A DNA stretch of 64,000 bases from Natronorubrum daqingense (GTDB lineage: Archaea > Halobacteriota > Halobacteria > Halobacteriales > Natrialbaceae), in NCBI RefSeq assembly GCF_001971705.1, contig NZ_CP019327.1, positions 3,286,001-3,350,000 on the forward strand, given 5' to 3'. The notes beneath the pieces were generated by a model. The model made no database searches. It was not told where the DNA came from and was given only the letters and a program-made list of their open reading frames with translations. Each line of letters opens with the position of its first letter. Position 1 is the stretch's first letter. The translations under genes and the position numbers were made by a program. Below are positions 51,152 through 59,648 of this stretch, one piece after another.

Positions 51152-51508
51152 ATGACCCGTCTCGGAGTGCTGGCGCTCAAGGGGGCCGGGGTCCTCTTGC
51201 TCGCGTTCATCGTCCTCAGTGTCATCGCGACGGTCGTGGGCCTCGTCCTCTCGCTCGTCGCGACGGTCGTCTCGGTGCTCGTCACGCTCGCAATCCTCGC
51301 CGGCCTCGTCGTCGGAGCCGCCGCGCTCTACTCGCACCTCTGGGGTGACGACGAATCGGAGTTCGACTCCTCGCCCGTCTCTCACTCGAGGCCAGCCACC
51401 GAAACGACCGATCCCTCGGATCGCGTTCGTTCGCAGTACGTCGACGGCGATCTCGACGAGGCAGAACTCGAGCGAGAGCTCGATCGCTTGCTCGAGGAGG
51501 AGACGTAG
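51152..51508 (+). CDS. Membrane protein with SHOCT-like C-terminus
   Basis: This 118-aa protein has two hydrophobic segments (residues about 8-35 and 37-62), a Ser/Thr-rich acidic linker and a final 'VRSQYVDGDLDEAELERELDRLLEE', the pattern of the SHOCT (short C-terminal) domain. That domain often serves as an interaction or regulatory tag of membrane proteins. A TATA-like tttttgtagttg lies upstream. Function unknown. Confidence 0.75.
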   Translation: MTRLGVLALKGAGVLLLAFIVLSVIATVVGLVLSLVATVVSVLVTLAILAGLVVGAAALYSHLWGDDESEFDSSPVSHSRPATETTDPSDRVRSQYVDGDLDEAELERELDRLLEEET

Positions 51509-51629
51509 AGTAACAACTGAAACGGATTACACACTGATCGCCAGACGGTTCGGCGATCAGGTGCACACTGACTTGCAGTGGCTCCGATAATCGACGGTCT
51601 CAAACGCCCCGGAGCGCTAGCTGTCGGCG

Positions 51630-52859
51630 ATGGATATCCGGTTTCTGGGCGGCGTCGGAGAGGTCGGGCGCAGCGCGATTCTCGTCAACGATCGACTGTT
51701 GCTCGACTACGGGATGAAGACGGAGAACCCGCCGCAGTTTCCACTCGACGTCGATCCCGAGGGCGTCGTCGTGAGCCACGGCCACCTCGACCACGTCGGC
51801 GCGATTCCCTCGATTCTCAGCGGCGACGCTCGGCCGCCGATCCACTGGACTCCGCCGACCCGCGAGTTCGCCCTGACGCTCGCTCGAGACACGCTCAAAC
51901 TCCACGGCGGCACCCTCCAGTGTCCGTTCACCGAGACGGACGTCCAGCGGGTCACGCAGGTATCGCGAACGCACGGCTACCGCGAACCGTTCGCAGTCGC
52001 CGGCCACGAGGTCACGTTCTACAACGCGGGGCACATTCCCGGCAGCGCGCACGTGCTCGTCGACGACGGCGACACCCGCCTCCTCTACACGGGCGACTTC
52101 CACACCGACGCCCAGCAACTGGTCTCGCCCACGACCGAACGGCCGCCTGCCGACGTCGTCATCTGCGAAAGTACTTATTCAGACGTCGACCACGACCCTC
52201 GAGACGCCGTCGAAGACCGGTTCGTCGAGAGCGTCGAGACCACGCTCTGGGAGGGTGGCACGGTCGTCGTCCCCGCCTTCGCGATCGGTCGCACGCAAGA
52301 ACTGATGCTCGTCTGTGCAGCCCACGACATCCCCTGTTACGTCGACGGCATGGGCACGGACGTAACCGAGATGCTCAGACGCTACCCCGACTACGTCCGG
52401 GATTCGGACGATTTCCGACGGGCCGTCTCCCACGCCCGATTCGTGACCGGCCGAGACGGACAGCGAAAACGAATCGTCGACCAGCGGGCCGCAATCATCA
52501 CCACCAGCGGGATGCTTTCGGGAGGCCCCGCGATGACCTACATCCCCGAAATCCGGGCGAATCCGACGAACAAAATCACCATGACGGGCTACCAGGTCGA
52601 AGGGAGCCCCGGTCGCGACCTCCTCGAGACCGGCAGCGCCGAACTCGACGGCCGAATCATGCCCGTCAGCGCGCAGGTCGAACAGTACGACTTCTCGGCC
52701 CACGCGGATCGAGCGGGCCTGCTCGAGTTCCTCACGTCCTACCCCGACAGCGAGGTCCTCGTCAACCACGGCGACCGATGCGACGCGTTCGCGGCGGAAT
52801 TACGCGAGGACGGCTTCGACTCGAGTGCGCCCGAACTGGGCGAAACCGTGACGGTGTGA
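51630..52859 (+). CDS. Beta-CASP metallo-beta-lactamase ribonuclease
   Basis: This 409-aa enzyme has the MBL motif SHGHLDHVG (about residues 48-56), then 'ICESTYSDVDHD'. Beta-CASP motifs follow: 'GGTVVVPAFAIGRTQELMLV' (A), 'ITTSGMLSGGPAMTYI' (B), and 'YDFSAHADRAGLLEFL' (C). Such archaeal aRNases act in RNA 5'-3' exonuclease or endonuclease processing, like CPSF73 and RNase J. No KH domain is present at the N-terminus. The start at 51630 (MDIRFLGGVGEVGRS) is clean. Confidence 0.94.
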   Translation: MDIRFLGGVGEVGRSAILVNDRLLLDYGMKTENPPQFPLDVDPEGVVVSHGHLDHVGAIPSILSGDARPPIHWTPPTREFALTLARDTLKLHGGTLQCPFTETDVQRVTQVSRTHGYREPFAVAGHEVTFYNAGHIPGSAHVLVDDGDTRLLYTGDFHTDAQQLVSPTTERPPADVVICESTYSDVDHDPRDAVEDRFVESVETTLWEGGTVVVPAFAIGRTQELMLVCAAHDIPCYVDGMGTDVTEMLRRYPDYVRDSDDFRRAVSHARFVTGRDGQRKRIVDQRAAIITTSGMLSGGPAMTYIPEIRANPTNKITMTGYQVEGSPGRDLLETGSAELDGRIMPVSAQVEQYDFSAHADRAGLLEFLTSYPDSEVLVNHGDRCDAFAAELREDGFDSSAPELGETVTV

Positions 52860-52881
52860 CCTCTCGCCAGCAAACCGAGCA

Positions 52882-53472
52882 TTATTGGATCGGCCAGAGA
52901 TAGCCGTCGACGTTGCCGAACCGAGCGAGCACGAGCAGCGCTCCAATAGCGAGCAGGATACCGATCGTGAAGCCCGCGATCTTGAGGCCCACGAAGACCA
53001 GCGCGTACTTGCGATCCAGCGCGTCGCTCACAGGCCGCTGAACGCCCACGCCGAGTCCGGCGACGATTACACTCACAAATAGACTCCCGAATAGTAGGGG
53101 CAGGTGGATGAAGACCGGGTTGCCGCCGAAGCTGTAGCTGAACCGGTACTCATCGCCCTCGTAGGAGACGTACGCACCGAGGGCGTAGTCGTCGAGCCAC
53201 TGATCGGAAAACGGTAACTCGCTGTCAGCCGACTGGTGGGCGTGCAACGAGTCGTACATCGTAATACCGTCCTGTCGATCGATGGCGGTTTCGACAGCCG
53301 TCTGTTCGCGAGGCGTCAGCTCGTCGTATTCGAACACTGTTTCGTCCTCGGGCGGTGAATCGACCGACTGCGCGTCGGCGTAGTACCCCTCTAACGCCCA
53401 TATCGGAAACGAAAGTGCCGAAATGATCACGACGCCGGCGAGCACGTACAAGACGAGCGCTCGGCGATCCAT
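52882..53472 (-). CDS. Membrane protein with extracytoplasmic loop, haloarchaeal
   Basis: This 196-aa protein starts at the ATG at 53472 (MDRRALVLYVLAGVVIIS). An N-terminal signal-anchor-like helix is followed by an acidic outside region (residues about 30-110) and two to three further helices (IHLPLLFGSLFVSVIVAG; FVGLKIAGFTIGILLAIGAL). It ends in LWPIQ. No named family. It converges with the beta-CASP gene. Confidence 0.75.
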   Translation of the reverse strand: MDRRALVLYVLAGVVIISALSFPIWALEGYYADAQSVDSPPEDETVFEYDELTPREQTAVETAIDRQDGITMYDSLHAHQSADSELPFSDQWLDDYALGAYVSYEGDEYRFSYSFGGNPVFIHLPLLFGSLFVSVIVAGLGVGVQRPVSDALDRKYALVFVGLKIAGFTIGILLAIGALLVLARFGNVDGYLWPIQ

Positions 53473-53622
53473 CCGTATCGAACTCAACTCATAAGACGAG
53501 TGATATATGTCTTGGGGCCACTTCGGTGAGCGATCGGTTCCGTTCGGCCACACCTCGAGTCTCGACAGCGAGACCGACATATCGAAATAGCTCGCGTCGA
53601 CACCTCTCGAGCAGAGACGTTC

Positions 53623-54837
53623 ATGACCGACGGGATGGAGAACCGACGACGCGCCTACGGCCTCGTCGCCTTCGGGGCGGTGAGCTACACCTGCTTGATG
53701 TTCATCTGGTTCTCGCTGCCGGCGTACTTGCCCGTCATCATCGACGAGGTCGGGCTCTCGAGCACGCAGGCCGGCGTCCTGACGGGGGCGATCCCGCTCA
53801 TGTACATCCCGATCGCGCTGTTCTCGGGGATCGCCGTCGACCGAATCGGCCCCGGTCGGAGCCTCGCAGCCGGGATTTTGATCTACGGGATCGGCCAGAT
53901 CACCCGTAGCGTCGCGCCAGACTTTCCGTCGCTGCTCGCGACGACGCTCCTGATCGGCGTCGGCGCGACCGCGATCACCTTCGGCCTGCCGAAACTGGTG
54001 GGCGTCCTGTTCCCGCCCGACGAGACCGGTCGCCCGTCCGCGATCTACCTCGTCGGTGCCTCCGCGGGCTCGGCGCTCGTCTTCGCCGTCGGCCGGCCGA
54101 TTCTGGGGCCGTGGCTCGGCGGCTGGCGACCACTGTTCTTCTGGAGCGGCGTCGTCGCCGTCGGCTACGGCCTCGCGTGGCTGTTCGTCAGCCACAGGGC
54201 TCGAGTCGACGCGCAGATGGAGACCAACGATTCGTTCTCCCTCGAGTCGGTCGTCGCGGACCTGCGGCTGGTGCTCTCCCACCGGGAACTCCAGCTCGTG
54301 GTCGTCATCGGCACGATGTACCTCCTGCTCAATCACGGCCTGCAGGGGTGGCTCCCGACGCTGCTCGAGTCCCGCGGGCTCTCGCCGGGACTGGCCGGAC
54401 AGGCGACGAGTTTGCTGATCGCCGCGTACGTCGTCGGCGTCCTCGCGGTGCCCGAACTCGCCGACCGATTCGAGCTTCGCCGGCCGGCGCTGATGGCCTG
54501 TGGTTCCGTCGCGTTCGTCGGCATGCTGGGCGTGATCGCCGGCGACACCGGCGCGCTGGTCGTCCTCGGGATCGTCGTCACCGGCCTCGGCGTCGGCGGC
54601 GTCTCCCCGCTCGTCCGGGCGATCCCGCCGGATCTCGAGGGGATCGGCGCGCGACTTACGGGGACCGCGGTGGGATTCATCTTCGCCGTCGGCGAGATCG
54701 GCGGCTTCTTCGGCCCGATGCTCATCGGCGTGCTCCACGACGCGACCGGCTCGTTCGTCCCCGGATTGATGCTGCTCGCGGCGGGGACGCTGGTGGTGGT
54801 GCTCGCCGGCGCTGGATTGCAGTATCTAGACGACTGA
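53623..54837 (+). CDS. MFS transporter, CynX/NimT-like
   Basis: This 404-aa protein has 12 helices with an MFS signature in the first loop (GAIPLMYIPIALFSGIAVDR, then IGPGRS). Its helices resemble CynX/NimT-type transporters of nitrate, cyanate or nitroimidazole. The final 147 bp (54691-54837) recur at 55624-55770 with about 88% identity, indicating a past duplication. The start is the ATG at 53623 (MTDGMENRRRAYGLV). Substrate unknown. Confidence 0.9.
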   Translation: MTDGMENRRRAYGLVAFGAVSYTCLMFIWFSLPAYLPVIIDEVGLSSTQAGVLTGAIPLMYIPIALFSGIAVDRIGPGRSLAAGILIYGIGQITRSVAPDFPSLLATTLLIGVGATAITFGLPKLVGVLFPPDETGRPSAIYLVGASAGSALVFAVGRPILGPWLGGWRPLFFWSGVVAVGYGLAWLFVSHRARVDAQMETNDSFSLESVVADLRLVLSHRELQLVVVIGTMYLLLNHGLQGWLPTLLESRGLSPGLAGQATSLLIAAYVVGVLAVPELADRFELRRPALMACGSVAFVGMLGVIAGDTGALVVLGIVVTGLGVGGVSPLVRAIPPDLEGIGARLTGTAVGFIFAVGEIGGFFGPMLIGVLHDATGSFVPGLMLLAAGTLVVVLAGAGLQYLDD

Positions 54838-54989
54838 TACGTTTATTGTCGTGATTTACCGTACGACGCAGAGCGGTCACGTTGCACGAAAAATGACGTA
54901 GCGCAGACCGTCTGTGGAAAACTGCCGAGTACTCACGCTCACTCGAGCGTCGCTATCCACGCTCGCCGAACTGAACTTCACCTCCACCG

Positions 54990-55532
54990 TCAAAACTGAA
55001 CGCCACCTAAACGCACCTCTCCGAACTCGTTTATCCCACCCTCGAACCAAGCGATTCCACCGGGCGTCATACTCCCCGATTCGATTCCGACGGTGCTCTC
55101 GTCGTAGCCGTCGGGGAGGTCGACCTCGCCCATCGACGGCCCCGCGATGGAGTCGAACGTCTCGGCGTTCTCCGTATCGAGTCGAATCATCGCCCACATC
55201 TCTTGGCCGTCTTCTTCGACGGGAAATTCGATTTCGTGACGCTCGCCGGCTTCGACGGTCGCAACCGTTTCGACGAGTCGCTCGTCTTCCGTGTCGTCGT
55301 GGACGATGAACGCCACCTCCTCATCGTCGTCCGAATCGTTCCTGACCCGAATCGCGGATTCCCCTCCCTCGTCGTTCCACCGACTCACGTCGTCTATACA
55401 TCCGCCGAGGCCTACCGCTGTTGGTACTGCTACTGCTGATGCTGCAATACTCGTGAGATACTCCCGTCTCCGTTGCAACAGCGATGTTGGCAAGATGTGT
55501 TCTCTCTGTCGAGAGACTCCCTCAAAAAACAT
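54990..55532 (-). CDS. Secreted lipoprotein, haloarchaeal
   Basis: This 180-aa protein has a leader with RRR (LLQRRREYLTSIAASAVAVP) and a lipobox GLGGC at about residue 48, so it is anchored outside the cell. The mature part is beta-rich and acidic (VRNDSDDDEEVAFIVHDD; TVATVEAGERHEIEFPVEE), like single immunoglobulin-type domains of exported haloarchaeal proteins. The start at 55532 is one of several. It lies between the MFS gene and the repeated MFS tail, on the opposite strand. Confidence 0.65.
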   Translation of the reverse strand: MFFEGVSRQREHILPTSLLQRRREYLTSIAASAVAVPTAVGLGGCIDDVSRWNDEGGESAIRVRNDSDDDEEVAFIVHDDTEDERLVETVATVEAGERHEIEFPVEEDGQEMWAMIRLDTENAETFDSIAGPSMGEVDLPDGYDESTVGIESGSMTPGGIAWFEGGINEFGEVRLGGVQF

Positions 55533-55623
55533 CAACGTTCTGATCTGACGATAACTACATGTGAACGTCCGGCCTACTCGAGAATCCCATTCGGTGAGCG
55601 GTACTCCGAGTCGTCTCTGTCCC

Positions 55624-55770
55624 GGCGAGATCGGCGGCTTCTTCGGCCCGATGCGCATCGGCGTGTTGCACGACGCGAGGGGTTCGTTCGTCCCCGGGTT
55701 GGCGTTGCTCGCGGCCGGAACGCTGGTGGTCGTGTTCGCCCGTGCTGGATTGCAGTATCTGGACGACTGA
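55624..55770 (+). pseudogene. Orphan copy of the MFS gene 3' end
   Basis: These 147 bp align without gaps to 54691-54837, with about 17 mismatches by eye (about 88% identity), and end in the same stop. The translation reads GEIGGFFGPMRIGVLHDARG and ends in GLQYLDD. Upstream of it the similarity stops, so it is a remnant with no transport function. Confidence 0.85.
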
Positions 55771-55785
55771 AGCGGACTGCCGATA

Positions 55786-56301
55786 TTATTCTAGCTCGAG
55801 CGTCGCCGCACACGACGGACACTCGAAGTCGGCGCTATCGTTCCTCGAGATCCGCATGTGGTTCGTCTCGCATTCGGGACACGAAACGTCTCTATCCCCA
55901 AACGCGGAAATACGCGAGATTCGGATATCCTCGGTGCCTCGAGGTGCGCCGAGCGCCAACGCGACGACGCGCTCGTCGCCGTCGTTGTGCCCGGACTGAA
56001 ATTCGCCGGGTGCGAACCTGATCGTCTCGTTTTCGTGGACGGTGACCTCGGTCGGTGAGACGGTCTCGTCCGCGTCGGCTGGCAGCGTTTCGAACGTCGC
56101 GACGCCCTCGAGGACGACGAACACTTCCTCCTGATCGAAGTGGGCGTGGATCGAACCGCTGAATCGGTCGCCGGGCTCGAGAACGTAGCGCGTGATCGCG
56201 AGGTGGTCGGCTCCCAGCGCCTCGCCGAGAGCCCGCCGGTCGGTGTGAATCTTCTCATCGAGGGGATCAGATTCGACCTCGTCGATAGTGACGTGTTCCA
56301 T
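55786..56301 (-). CDS. Cupin-domain protein with zinc-ribbon tail
   Basis: This 171-aa protein (ATG at 56301) has a cupin barrel at about residues 30-120. It shows 'RFSGSIHAHFDQEEVFVVLEG' (HxH...E) and 'FAPGEFQSGHNDGDE' (last His), so the metal site is mostly present. After residue 140 the zinc ribbon CPECETNHMRIS ... CPSCAATLE gives two CxxC. The ligand is unknown; the fusion is typical of haloarchaeal cupins. Confidence 0.85.
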   Translation of the reverse strand: MEHVTIDEVESDPLDEKIHTDRRALGEALGADHLAITRYVLEPGDRFSGSIHAHFDQEEVFVVLEGVATFETLPADADETVSPTEVTVHENETIRFAPGEFQSGHNDGDERVVALALGAPRGTEDIRISRISAFGDRDVSCPECETNHMRISRNDSADFECPSCAATLELE

Positions 56302-56399
56302 ACCTGTCGATTTAGCTGATCGATACAAAACCGTTTACCGACGGAATCGGGCGTCTACCTCGCCGTCGGTAGCGCGCACTTCGCTACCGCACAACCGTT

Positions 56400-56792
56400 T
56401 TACGACTCCTCTGTATCCCGGCGCGCCGGCGGCGTCTTCGACATCACCTTCCCCCACTTGTCGCGGTTGTTCGCCACCTGCCGGTAGCCCCACTCTCGGA
56501 CGTGCTCGTAGTCCTCGAAATTCCGCAGAAACTCGAGTCCGTTGCCGACGGGTCCGCCCTCGTCGTAGCGCCGGAGGGCTTCCTCGAGCGACTGCCCGCA
56601 GGAGTAGACGGTGTCCTCGGTCACGAGGTGGGAACACTCCTCGTAGAACTCGGGCAGTCGCTCCTGCAGGTCGGGGTGGTCGGGCAGGTCGCTGAAGCCG
56701 ACGAGTCGGATTTCCGTTCGGTCGCCGAAGAACTCAGCCCACCACGTACAGAAGCCGCAGTCGTCGTCGTAGACGAGGGTTGGCTCGGTCAT
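56400..56792 (-). CDS. DCC-family thiol-disulfide oxidoreductase-like protein (DUF393)
   Basis: This 130-aa protein opens with TLVYDDDCGFCTWWAEFF, the DCC (DxxCxxC) signature of DUF393. A later 'VYSCGQSLEEALRRYDEGG' follows. Such proteins have a thioredoxin-like fold of uncertain substrate. It lies 99 nt from the cupin gene on the same strand. Confidence 0.9.
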   Translation of the reverse strand: MTEPTLVYDDDCGFCTWWAEFFGDRTEIRLVGFSDLPDHPDLQERLPEFYEECSHLVTEDTVYSCGQSLEEALRRYDEGGPVGNGLEFLRNFEDYEHVREWGYRQVANNRDKWGKVMSKTPPARRDTEES

Positions 56793-57213
56793 GCTCGGGT
56801 GTACGTCCTCGAGACAGTAACATCTATCTGGGAGTTGCGCGACTCGAGAGACCGCCGTCGAGTCCCGATATCACGCCTCGTGGCGCCGAATACACCGCGA
56901 AAGCCCCGAGGCCGCTCGAGTCTGCGACTCGAGACTCGCGCTCGCGGTGCTCGCGCGAATCGGCCTCGCCCCTTTCAGTCCCACCCTCGGTGGAGTGGGC
57001 CGCAGGCTGGTTTGGCGGTGGAGTGGGTAGCAGGCTGGTTTGGCGGTGGAGTGGGTAGCAGGCTGGTTTGGCGGTGGAGTGGGTAGCAGGCTGATTTGAC
57101 GGTGGAGTGGACGGACTGTGAGTCCAGTAGTGGAGAGACGGAGGGCTCTCGAGCGACCGGGGTTCGACGATCACTGCCAGAACATTATTGGCGCAGCTGA
57201 TCAATCACCAGCC
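56793..57213. other. 421-bp gene-free region with the third tandem array
   Basis: No gene is supported here. It contains the 28-bp tandem array at 56989-57110, and downstream a TATA-like acattattgg about 25-30 nt before the ATG of the nuclease-like gene at 57214. Confidence 0.45.
56989..57110. repeat. Four and a third 28-bp tandem repeats
   Basis: Units are 56989-57016, 57017-57044, 57045-57072 and 57073-57100, then ten bases of a fifth. Each begins GGTGGAGTGGG and contains AGGCTG(G/A)TTTG. Units 2 and 3 are identical; units 1 and 4 differ by two bases each. The array is not related in sequence to the 28-bp array at 42657-42740. Confidence 0.9.
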
Positions 57214-58461
57214 ATGAGTCACGCGGCGCGTCCGCTGTCAGAACCGCAGGTGCTGGCCCACACCAAGCGGCGGCTCTTTTCGCCCGCCGAGGACGACGGA
57301 GACACCTACGTCGTCGCCGACACGCAGTTTTCACGGGAGGAGTGGCTCCCCGGCCAGCCGATCGCGGACGCGATTCGCGAGGAACTCGCGCCGTTCAACC
57401 ACGTCCAGATCGGTGGGGGCTACCCCGATCTGGTGGGGGTCGGCCCCCTCGAGTCGGATCTGCTCGCCGTCGAACGACTGGGCGAGGAGCCGCCATTGAT
57501 CGCCATCGAAGCGAAAGGCGAGACGAGCGGCGGCGTGGACACCCACCTCGGAATCGTCCAGGCCTACGACCGACTCCACGAGGCCAACGCGGCGTACTTC
57601 GCGGCCCCGAGCGCGGCGATCACGGAAACCGACCGAACGCTCGCGAGCGAGTTGAACGTCGGCGTCCTCGGCGTCGATCCGACGGGCGAGGTGTCCGTCC
57701 TCGAGGTGCCGCGGGTGGTCGGCAATCGGTCCTCGAGCGAGGCGACGGCGCTTCGGTTTCAGGCCGGTGCGCAAGGTGTGGCCGACGCTTCCTTCGGGTT
57801 GAATCATCCGAAGAACTACCTCGGCTATCCGCTGGCCCACTACGCCGAGGGCGACACCGCGACGTTGCTCTCGGAGCACAAGGTCGTCAGCGCCGTCTCG
57901 GACGCCGAACGCGGCGCGGCGTTTCTGGGGTTGATCGAGACCGGCCCCCGAGGCGTCGAACTGACGTCGCTCGGCCACGAAGTCGTCCGCTTCGCCATCG
58001 GCCGCTGTGGCTCCGTCGAGGCCGCCCTCGCGGAGTTCGAGGAGTGGTACCGTTCGCGCAAACGCTTCGTCGACCTCGCGCCCGCGTGGGGTCAACTCGC
58101 TCGCCGGGTCGTCTTCGAGTACCCCGCGACGGAACTGCTCGTCACGGAACTCCAGACCATGCACGACGACTGGCAGCCCGACCCCTCGCTCGTCGACCTC
58201 CTCGAGCACCTGCACGCGGTTCACCCGACGTTCGCGGTCGAACTCTTCGTCCGCGGCGACGACGCGGTTCGACGACGGGTGTTGACCGAAAACGGCGACC
58301 TCCGACGCGAGGCGCTCGAGGACGGGGGAGTCTACCACTCGCCGACCGTCTTCCAGCTAAAAGCAATGCTCTATCACGCCGGAATCCTGACCGAACGCGG
58401 AGCGGAGCCCCATCGTCTGGAGCCGCTCGAGGACGTGTGGGCGCTTCGGGAACCGGTGTGA
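57214..58461 (+). CDS. PD-(D/E)xK-motif protein, possible nuclease
   Basis: This 415-aa protein starts at the ATG at 57214 (MSHAARPLSEPQ). It has 'GGYPDLVGV' (Asp72) and 'PPLIAIEAKGETSGG' (Glu99-x-Lys101), the D...ExK arrangement of PD-(D/E)xK nucleases, followed by 'VQAYDRLHEANAAYFAAPSA' (alpha-helix and strand of the fold). The C-terminal two-thirds (from about residue 190) are helical and winged-helix-like (KAMLYHAGILTER). I know of no named haloarchaeal role. It stands near TA and HNH genes, so a defence role is plausible but unproven. Confidence 0.7.
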   Translation: MSHAARPLSEPQVLAHTKRRLFSPAEDDGDTYVVADTQFSREEWLPGQPIADAIREELAPFNHVQIGGGYPDLVGVGPLESDLLAVERLGEEPPLIAIEAKGETSGGVDTHLGIVQAYDRLHEANAAYFAAPSAAITETDRTLASELNVGVLGVDPTGEVSVLEVPRVVGNRSSSEATALRFQAGAQGVADASFGLNHPKNYLGYPLAHYAEGDTATLLSEHKVVSAVSDAERGAAFLGLIETGPRGVELTSLGHEVVRFAIGRCGSVEAALAEFEEWYRSRKRFVDLAPAWGQLARRVVFEYPATELLVTELQTMHDDWQPDPSLVDLLEHLHAVHPTFAVELFVRGDDAVRRRVLTENGDLRREALEDGGVYHSPTVFQLKAMLYHAGILTERGAEPHRLEPLEDVWALREPV

Positions 58462-58560
58462 GCTACATCGGGTCTCGTGGGGAAACGGCTTTCCACACAC
58501 AACTATTTTCTTGGGAAACACATATCGTTCTCGATGGCGAACGTTGGGTAGAGGGAAGCT

Positions 58561-59181
58561 ATGCCAGACGAGTCAGAGCTGACAGAGCCGTGGACAGGTG
58601 ACGTCACTGAGGCAGCCGCCGAGGAGTGGAAAGCAGAGACGACGGCGTTCGACCGGATCACGACCGTTGTCGATACGACGACCGAACCAGCGTTTGCGAA
58701 AGTGATCGCTGAGCGAGCAGCCGTTGCCGAACCGACCGCTCGCCGCCATCTGAAGTCGCTGGCTGCGGTTGGCCGTGTCACAGCAGTCTCGGCTGACGGC
58801 GGCACGAAGTACAAGCGATCACCGAGCACCCTCGCGATGCGTCGAATTTCGGGGCTACACTCGCACTACTCGAAAGACGGTCTCCAGGAGGCTATTTCGG
58901 ATATCCGCGAGGAACTCACGACGCTTCGCAGCGAACACGGTGTCAGCGATGCAGACGACCTCGCAACCGAACTGGAACTGGGCGACGATGCGTGGAGCGC
59001 CGTTTCCCAAATGCGTGACCTCGAGGAGAATCTCGACATCGCCAAAGCCGCGTTGAATCTCTACGATTTCGACCCCGATAGCAGTGGGCGGGGACAGACA
59101 GCTGCACTCGAGGACGGGGACGACACGGACCGTCCACCTGCTGGTGCGCTCGCCGGATTCGACGACCACGGTGTTGCGTGA
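58561..59181 (+). CDS. HTH protein, antitoxin-like partner of the next gene
   Basis: This 206-aa protein has a winged-helix HTH at about residues 40-95 (FAKVIAERAAVAEPTARRHL, then KSLAAVGRVTAVSADGGTKY). A helical region (residues 100-160) with a leucine-rich segment (LQEAISDIREELTTLRSEHG) and an acidic tail follow. The downstream toxin-like gene starts 9 nt after its stop, so the two form an operon. HTH plus a TumE-like protein is a known toxin-antitoxin type; it probably neutralises the toxin and represses the operon. A DUF7342-like haloarchaeal regulator is the alternative. Confidence 0.8.
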   Translation: MPDESELTEPWTGDVTEAAAEEWKAETTAFDRITTVVDTTTEPAFAKVIAERAAVAEPTARRHLKSLAAVGRVTAVSADGGTKYKRSPSTLAMRRISGLHSHYSKDGLQEAISDIREELTTLRSEHGVSDADDLATELELGDDAWSAVSQMRDLEENLDIAKAALNLYDFDPDSSGRGQTAALEDGDDTDRPPAGALAGFDDHGVA

Positions 59182-59190
59182 GTCCGTTCG

Positions 59191-59646
59191 ATGATCGCTG
59201 ACGACGATATCGACGGCGAACTCGGAACGCTCGATGTAACTGCGATGGACGCGATTCGATCCGCGATGGTGAACCTCGATGGGCTCATCGACGCCGCTGG
59301 ATTCGAAAACCCAGCTAATCCGAAGGTGGTCCGCGTGTACATTTCAGACGGGATTGGTGATGCAGACTCCTGTCGATTCGACATCCGCTGGTATCGAAAA
59401 GGCTACTACAGCTTTCATCACAGTGATTCGGTCGAGCGTCACTTCCGCTGGGATTTTCACCCGAAACTTGGCGCACCAGATGCGCATTTCCATCCACCGC
59501 CTGATGCACCATCGCCCAATCCCGAACCGTCGTGTCTCGGTGCTGGGGAACCGCCGGTTATCGCTCGAGCCGTTCACAAACTCTGGCGGCGAGCCTACGA
59601 TACCGGTGAAACAGCCGTATTGAACACTGCTGAGGGGAAATTGTAG
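59191..59646 (+). CDS. TumE-like (DUF6516) toxin candidate
   Basis: This 151-aa protein has an N-terminal strand region and the core 'KVVRVYISDGIGDADSCRFD', 'IRWYRKGYYSFHHSDSVERHFRWDFHP' (read YYSFHHSDSVERHFRWDFHP) and 'APDAHFHPPPDAP'. Histidines and tryptophans of this pattern occur in the DUF6516/TumE toxin family. It is encoded immediately after an HTH antitoxin-like gene. The assignment is by motif and gene order, without alignment. Confidence 0.6.
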   Translation: MIADDDIDGELGTLDVTAMDAIRSAMVNLDGLIDAAGFENPANPKVVRVYISDGIGDADSCRFDIRWYRKGYYSFHHSDSVERHFRWDFHPKLGAPDAHFHPPPDAPSPNPEPSCLGAGEPPVIARAVHKLWRRAYDTGETAVLNTAEGKL

Positions 59647-59648
59647 CC

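Noticed and set aside
52882-54738. 618-codon minus-strand frame
   Set aside because: Only the membrane protein from 53472 is convincing; the rest is antisense to the MFS gene with acidic shadow composition.
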